Part shown: one piece after another, positions 59,880-64,000 of the stretch
Numbering within the stretch: the first letter of the stretch is position 1
Layout of the letters: each line of letters opens with the position of its first letter
From: UBA10518 sp022837185
Lineage (GTDB): Bacteria > Desulfobacterota > Desulfobulbia > Desulfobulbales > Desulfobulbaceae
DNA length: 64,000 nt
Assembly (NCBI GenBank): GCA_034007705.1
Contig: JAVEQK010000004.1
Location: forward strand, 1 to 64,000
Direction of reading: 5' to 3'
The notes under the pieces: model-generated
Databases searched by the model: none
What the model was told of the DNA's origin: nothing
What the model saw: only the letters and a program-made list of their open reading frames with translations
Position numbers and translations under genes: made by a program

Positions 59880-60518
59880 CTACTTTGCCGGGGGGATGAG
59901 ACGGTCCTTGCGCAGTCCCTGGATCACCTTTTTGCTGACGCTTTCCACGAGCTGGTTGATCGACCGGGGATCAAAGGTGTCGGAGGACATGCTCCATACC
60001 AACTCCTGGGTTGCCGCCTGGTAGAGGTTGGTCTCCAGGAGCACGATGGTATGGGTCGAGGTGTACCCGGGTGAATACACCCGGTCGTACACGTAGGGGT
60101 AGTAATTGTAGAAGTGGTTGTAGTACCAGAAGGGACCGCCGTAATAGACTCCTCTGGGCGGGTGGTACACCTGTTCCGTTCTGGTGTCGACCAGCCGGGT
60201 CACCAGCATTCCTTCGATGGCATGCTGCCGGACGTATGCCTCTATTTTTTCCCTGGTGACGTTGTTTTCCCTCGGGAACGCCTGGGTGCAGGGGACCGCG
60301 GAAATGTTGCTGCGGTTCAACTGATCGGCCATGATGTTTTCCCACAGCGCCTTGTTGATGTCCTCCCCGGTGAGGGCGACGACCAGCACGGACCGGAACG
60401 GCGGGCCGGCAAAATCACTTTTTTTCCAGACCCCGGTGACGCTGGTTTGACTGCATCCGGCAGAAAGGAGAAAGAACAGGACGACGCAGAGCCGGATTGT
60501 CGTATGGATGCCGTTCAT
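59880..60518 (-). CDS. Outer-membrane lipoprotein, Tyr-rich (DUF4136-like)
   Basis: A 212-residue protein with lipobox LLSAGC (Cys22). The middle of the protein has a Tyr/Pro/Gly-rich stretch (residues 121-146, e.g. RGVYYGGPFWYYNHFYNY). Overall pattern (VLVVALTGEDINKALWENIM near the start, TNLYQAATQELVWSMSSDTFD near the end) recalls DUF4136-type lipoproteins. It converges on the PPDK-like gene with only 3 bp between the stops. Function unknown. Confidence 0.72.
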   Translation of the reverse strand: MNGIHTTIRLCVVLFFLLSAGCSQTSVTGVWKKSDFAGPPFRSVLVVALTGEDINKALWENIMADQLNRSNISAVPCTQAFPRENNVTREKIEAYVRQHAIEGMLVTRLVDTRTEQVYHPPRGVYYGGPFWYYNHFYNYYPYVYDRVYSPGYTSTHTIVLLETNLYQAATQELVWSMSSDTFDPRSINQLVESVSKKVIQGLRKDRLIPPAK

Positions 60519-60683
60519 AAGCTACCTCGCTGTTCTTGAGGGTGTGGGCGGCGGTGCCGGGTTCATGTGCATATCCATTATATCATGGAACAGGCCGGGC
60601 CGGCAAAAAATCCTCTTTCCTCCGGGCCCGGCTGCGGTTTGCGCCGCGGCGGCAGGCGGTACTTCCCGGGCAGGGGGAACACT

Positions 60684-61775
60684 TCAGGCCGGGGAGACGA
60701 TGTTGGCCTCGCCGGTCGCCTTTACTTTGATCCGTTCGGCAAAATCGAGCATCCGCCCGACCGACTGCATGGCCCGCCTGCCGATTTCCGGGTCGACCAG
60801 GATTTCGTTTTCCCCCGTTTCCAGGGTCCAGGCCAGGTTGACCAGGCCGTTCATGGCCATCCAGGGGCAATGGGCGCAGCTCAGACAGGAAGCGGCGGCA
60901 CCGCCCATGGGTGCCTCGATGAAGCGCTTGCCCGGGGCGGCCTCCTTCATTTTGTGAAATATGCCGCGATCGGTGGCGACAATGAACAGGTCATGGGGCA
61001 ATTCGGTCACCGCCTGAATCAACCGGGTGGTTGAGCCGACAACGTCGGCCTGTTCGATCACCTCCATGGGCGACTCGGGATGCACCAGGACCCCGGCCTG
61101 GGGATATTTTTTCCGCAGGGCGGCCAGCCCATCGGCCTTGAAGGCGTCATGGACGATGCAGTAGCCTGGCCAGAGCAGCATGTCCGCCCCGGTAACGCTG
61201 CGGATGTAGCCGCCGAGATAGCGGTCGGGGGCCCAGAGGATTTTTTCTCCCCTGGAGTGCAGGTATTCCACCACCTTGACCCCGATGCTGGAGGTGACGA
61301 CCCAGTCGGCCCTGGCCTTGACCTCGGCGCAGGTATTGGCATAGACAACCGCGGTGCGGTCGGGATGGGCGTCGCAGAAGGCAGTGAACTCAGCTGCCCT
61401 GCAACTCAGGTCCAGGGAGCATTCCGCCTCCAGGGTCGGCATGAGGACCCGTTTCTCGGGGTTGAGAATTTTGGCCGTTTCCCCCATGAAACGGACGCCG
61501 GCGACGACTATGGTTTCCGCCGGATGGGCATGGCCGAAGCGCGCCATCTCCAGAGAATCGGAAACGCAGCCGCCTGTTTCGTCGGCCAGGACCTGCAGGT
61601 CCCGGTCGGTGTAATAATGGGCGACCAGGACGGCGTTTTTTTCCCGCAGCAGCTGCTTGATGCGGGCGATCAGTTTCTCCCTTTCCGCCCCGGCTACCGG
61701 AAGGGCGGGCCGGGCCCGGGCGGCAAGAGTGTCGATCAGTTTTTTGTCAACAGTGATGGCATCGGTTTGTTTCAT
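60684..61775 (-). CDS. nadA: Quinolinate synthase
   Basis: A 363-residue NadA. It condenses iminoaspartate and dihydroxyacetone phosphate to quinolinate in NAD synthesis with a [4Fe-4S] cluster. The three cluster cysteines are in YANTCAEVKA, WPGYCIVHDAF and SCAHCPWMAMN. Substrate motifs VAHYYTDRDLQ, RFMGETAKILNPEK and HPESPMEV are present. ATG 61775 is the usual start; in-frame ATGs at 61811 and 61832 would add 12-19 residues without domain support. Other nad genes are not in the window. Confidence 0.94.
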   Translation of the reverse strand: MKQTDAITVDKKLIDTLAARARPALPVAGAEREKLIARIKQLLREKNAVLVAHYYTDRDLQVLADETGGCVSDSLEMARFGHAHPAETIVVAGVRFMGETAKILNPEKRVLMPTLEAECSLDLSCRAAEFTAFCDAHPDRTAVVYANTCAEVKARADWVVTSSIGVKVVEYLHSRGEKILWAPDRYLGGYIRSVTGADMLLWPGYCIVHDAFKADGLAALRKKYPQAGVLVHPESPMEVIEQADVVGSTTRLIQAVTELPHDLFIVATDRGIFHKMKEAAPGKRFIEAPMGGAAASCLSCAHCPWMAMNGLVNLAWTLETGENEILVDPEIGRRAMQSVGRMLDFAERIKVKATGEANIVSPA

Positions 61776-61970
61776 GGTGGTTCGCAGTTCATGGTTCAGG
61801 CTTGTCGCCATCCGGTTTTCCGGAGCATCCATTAAGCACTATCAGGCCCCTCCCGTCAAGCATGGTTCCGATTTTGTCGCCGGCTGCCTGTCCCGCATGG
61901 ATTTATGCAAATGGTATGCCTCTTCGGCGCTGGTATGCGTTTCCGCGGTGCCATGCCCATCGGCAGCGGT

Positions 61971-62516
61971 TCATCCCTGCCCGGGTTTCCGTCCGGCGGT
62001 TTCCTCGAGGACGCGTTGGTGCGTCTTCAGGTCGGATTCGTTGAACAGGACAAAACGGATGCGGCGGACAGCTGTCAGTGCGGGCAGCTCGGCAAGGATC
62101 GTCCTGAAGGCGATCCGGGCCGCCGGCTCGGCCGGGTAGCCGAAAGCTCCGGTGGACAGGGCGGGAAAGGCTATGGAGGCGATGCCGGCGCGATCGGCAA
62201 GCCGCAGGGCATTGCTGTAGCACGAGGCCAGCAGGACGTCGGAAGGACGGTCTCTCCCGTATACCGGACCCAGACAGTGGATCACATGCCGGTTCGGCAG
62301 GCTGTGCGCCGTTGTCATAACGGCCTCCCCCGGCCGGATCGGCGCCAGGGGTCGGCACTCGGCCTCGAGCCCAGGCCCGGCGGCGCGGTGGATCGCGCCG
62401 GCAACGCCGCCGCCGCTGCGCAGCCCCGCGTTGGCCGCGTTGACAATGGCCTCCATGTCGGGCTGGTCGGTGATGTCGCCCTGCACGCACTCGATGGTTT
62501 TGCCTGATATCCGCAT
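61971..62516 (-). CDS. Macrodomain (ADP-ribose-binding) protein
   Basis: A 181-residue single macrodomain. Key stretches are VQGDITDQPDMEAIVNAANAGL, SGGGVAGAIHRAAGPGLEAEC and AFPALSTGAFGYPAEPAARI, the MacroD/YmdB-type catalytic loops for O-acetyl-ADP-ribose or mono-ADP-ribose hydrolysis. ATG 62516 is chosen because GGGGAGGA is 4-5 bp upstream; the extension to 62630 is not conserved-looking. It lies between nadA and the DUF2892 gene; a link to NAD metabolism is possible but only by position. Confidence 0.92.
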   Translation of the reverse strand: MRISGKTIECVQGDITDQPDMEAIVNAANAGLRSGGGVAGAIHRAAGPGLEAECRPLAPIRPGEAVMTTAHSLPNRHVIHCLGPVYGRDRPSDVLLASCYSNALRLADRAGIASIAFPALSTGAFGYPAEPAARIAFRTILAELPALTAVRRIRFVLFNESDLKTHQRVLEETAGRKPGQG

Positions 62517-62727
62517 GTCATCCTCCCCGAACCAAAAAAAATCTCCCTGCCTGCCGTCTCCGGGGATTGCCGTTGCAAGCGGCTGCCCGGGGCTGTCCTG
62601 TAAAAACGGCGGGCCCTGGTCCCGCAGCACCCGCGGGTTCCAACAGGCCTGCCCTAAGCCCGGCCTTCAGGGGGTGGCGGCTGCCTCTTGTTCCGGCAGG
62701 CGTTAAGAGAGGGCGGTTTCCCGGGGA

Positions 62728-62937
62728 TCAGCGTGACTCCGGCACCCCGAATTTCTTGAGCACCAGTCCCAGGGGGCAGAATCCGGAAAATCCGTACTGG
62801 AAGAGATTCGCCCCGACAAAGGCGGTGAACCAGAGCCAGTACTTGCTCAGGAAAACAGGACTGGCCTCAACCCCCAGAGCGAGGCTGAGCAGGATGAAGG
62901 CGCCGGCGAAAACGTGAATATAATCATTGACGGTCAT
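62728..62937 (-). CDS. DUF2892/YgaP-TM-like small membrane protein
   Basis: A 69-residue protein with two hydrophobic helices (residues 8-25 and 33-50) and the family ending FQYGFSGFCPLGLVLKKFGV, with a Cys in the FCPLG motif. It matches the DUF2892 module that forms the membrane part of YgaP, an E. coli rhodanese. The upstream gene on the same strand is an ArsR regulator of the sulfide-sensing type, the same partnership as ygaV-ygaP. GGAGAAG lies before the ATG at 62937. Confidence 0.85.
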   Translation of the reverse strand: MTVNDYIHVFAGAFILLSLALGVEASPVFLSKYWLWFTAFVGANLFQYGFSGFCPLGLVLKKFGVPESR

Positions 62938-63018
62938 GAGTCTTCTCCATGTAGAGCAGTGCGCTGCAAAGCGGGCCCGGGCCGGGGAAACCGGCACCAG
63001 GCCCGGGTGGTCCTCCTG

Positions 63019-63321
63019 TCAGGCGTCCGGTCTTTCCTCCCGGTCGCAGAACAGCTGCCGCATTGTCCTGATCAGCTCCGTTATCCGCCTGTCGCTGATC
63101 CGGTTGCAGATGAAATTGGCGTCCCTGCGGAAGTCGATGATGCCGTGGCTTCTCAGTATGGCAAGGTGCTGGGAGACGTTGGCATGGGTGGTCCGGACTT
63201 CCTTCCTGATATCCCCCACCGTCATCTCCTTTTCCTGGAGGAGGCAGAGGATTTTGAGCCGGATGGGATGGGCTATCGATTTCAGCAATTCGGCTAACTG
63301 TTCTATTTCACTGTATTGCAT
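63019..63321 (-). CDS. ArsR-family regulator, SqrR/BigR/YgaV-like (probable persulfide sensor)
   Basis: A 100-residue winged-helix protein. The ArsR helix-turn-helix is VGDIRKEVRTTHANVSQHLA, followed by the wing. Cysteines 26 (KILCLLQ) and 92 (LFCDRE) are 66 residues apart, exactly the spacing of the Cys41/Cys107 pair that forms a polysulfide bridge in Rhodobacter SqrR; a third Cys is at 72. The metal box ELCVCDL of arsenic sensors is absent. The gene lies 81 bp upstream of a DUF2892 gene. ATG 63321 is chosen for homology; a TTG at 63372 would add 17 residues. An AT-rich dyad lies at 63380-63403. Confidence 0.85.
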   Translation of the reverse strand: MQYSEIEQLAELLKSIAHPIRLKILCLLQEKEMTVGDIRKEVRTTHANVSQHLAILRSHGIIDFRRDANFICNRISDRRITELIRTMRQLFCDREERPDA

Positions 63322-63379
63322 GGGCGGAACGGGTGGAAAAATTGCGGCCCGCTCCGGCGGGCCTCGGAGCAAATAACAG

Positions 63380-63403
63380 TGTTTAATTTAATGCTTAAAT
63401 ACA
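63380..63403. promoter_or_regulatory. AT-rich dyad upstream of the ArsR-type regulator
   Basis: TGTTTAA (63380-63386) and TTAAATACA (63395-63403) form an imperfect inverted repeat at the promoter of the sensor gene, in the style of BigR/SqrR operators. It is a candidate autoregulatory site. Confidence 0.4.
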
Positions 63404-63507
63404 TTTCGTCAAGCAAGAAAGACCGGGACGCGCGAAGAGGGGGGAGCAACGCCGCCCCTTTCTCATTTTTCCCGGCAGCGGACATGCGGGAATAATTCAC
63501 AATGTCC

Positions 63508-63975
63508 TTACGATATTCGTTCGTTTTTCGGAAAAAGCCTGCTATAGAGATACACTGCCGCCGCCACCATGCCGATATTGACGCCGAGGTCCGGCATGAC
63601 CCTGTTCTCCGGGTACAGGAGGGAAAGACAGGTGAGTATCGAAAGGAACAGGTAGCCGGTGCGGTGAAAGCGAAAAATTTCCCGGAGGACATAAAAATTG
63701 ATTGTCGGCACGATGAAGTCGGCGGCCAGGTAAAAGTCAAAATGGCCCGCGGCTGAAATGGCGGCCAGGCGTCTGAGGGTCATGGCGAGCAGGACCGCGC
63801 CCAGCAGCAGGTTGACCCACATGTATTTGCGGCGCCGGAAAAGGAGGGATTTGTTGTTCAGCAGGAAGAGCAGTTTCGCCTGATTCTCCTCGGTTCCGAG
63901 CCGGGTGAAGATGGCTTTCTTGCTGGTGCCCGCCTGCAGCAGGCGCTCCACCTGTTTGTCAAGGGATTCGGCCAT
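63508..63975 (-). CDS. Small membrane protein of unknown function
   Basis: A 155-residue protein. The N-terminal 45 residues are charged and helical (LDKQVERLLQAGTSKKAIF, possibly a short HTH-like or coiled segment), followed by four hydrophobic segments (from MWVNLLLGAVLLAMTL to GMVAAAVYLYSRLF). No motif is recognisable. GAGGAA lies just before the ATG at 63975. It is upstream of and on the same strand as the ArsR-type regulator. Confidence 0.65.
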   Translation of the reverse strand: MAESLDKQVERLLQAGTSKKAIFTRLGTEENQAKLLFLLNNKSLLFRRRKYMWVNLLLGAVLLAMTLRRLAAISAAGHFDFYLAADFIVPTINFYVLREIFRFHRTGYLFLSILTCLSLLYPENRVMPDLGVNIGMVAAAVYLYSRLFPKNERIS

Positions 63976-64000
63976 GGGTTCCTCGCCGCAAATCGTTGCC

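Overview
The window looks like part of a chromosome from a strictly or facultatively anaerobic, sulfate-reducing or related Desulfobacterota (Deltaproteobacteria) bacterium, roughly Desulfobulbales-like. The evidence is a TunR-type regulator (a family described from sulfate-reducing deltaproteobacteria), a tungstate transporter, an energy-converting-hydrogenase-related (Ehr) complex, a multiheme cytochrome fused to a quinol-oxidising membrane domain, and a fairly high GC content with GC-rich third positions. I cannot name the species. No IS element, prophage or CRISPR array is recognisable.

Layout. 1-4.7 kb: the N-terminus of a membrane protein, a PadR regulator with its own palindromic operator, TunR (a tyrosine-recombinase fold with two Mop domains), a small Cys-rich protein and a TSUP-family anion transporter. 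Two matching dif-like sites (TGACACG-N15-GTG...) lie in front of the last two genes. 4.7-9.9 kb: a fluoride-riboswitch operon (cation/proton antiporter, UspA, MFS exporter, enolase, alpha/alpha-toroid protein). 10-16.8 kb: a polar amino-acid ABC transporter, an EamA exporter and a LemA/DUF2207 pair. 17-20.1 kb: tupABC, divergent from a stand-alone ModE-type HTH protein. 20.2-21.4 kb: a GAF protein and shikimate kinase. 21.4-28 kb: a TetR-controlled RND efflux operon behind a perfect 40-bp palindrome. 28-33 kb: a four-gene operon with two CydA-like membrane subunits, one fused to eight haem-c motifs, plus a lipoprotein and an ICMT-like methyltransferase. 33.2-34.6 kb: purF.

35-43.1 kb: a regulator with an excisionase-type HTH and a degenerate EIIA domain, followed by a six-gene Ehr cluster (HyfB, C, E, F, G and HI-like). 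Its large subunit has lost the cysteines that bind the NiFe site. 43-48.6 kb: M20 peptidase, IspDF fusion, rnpB, RNase HI-like, zinc-ribbon and Nif3 proteins, and a CAU-anticodon tRNA. 48.7-51.9 kb: an M48/TPR membrane protease and an AcsE/MtrH-like pterin-binding protein behind a complete cobalamin riboswitch (promoter, aptamer, terminator). 51.9-59.9 kb: a HEAT-like and an HD-GYP protein, divergent from a 1415-residue protein with the ATP-grasp and phospho-His domains of PPDK but no PEP/pyruvate barrel. 59.9-64 kb: a lipoprotein, NadA, a macrodomain protein, a DUF2892 protein with a SqrR/YgaV-like ArsR regulator, and a small membrane protein.

Three themes recur. One is oxyanion and halide control: tungstate/molybdate through TunR, TSUP, Tup and the ModE-like protein, and fluoride through the riboswitch operon. 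The second is membrane bioenergetics without a recognisable terminal enzyme, in the Ehr complex and the CydA-like octahaem complex. The third is enzymes kept in non-canonical form: the cysteine-less hydrogenase subunit, the barrel-less dikinase and the histidine-less EIIA. All domain and family calls are from reading the translated sequence, with no database search.
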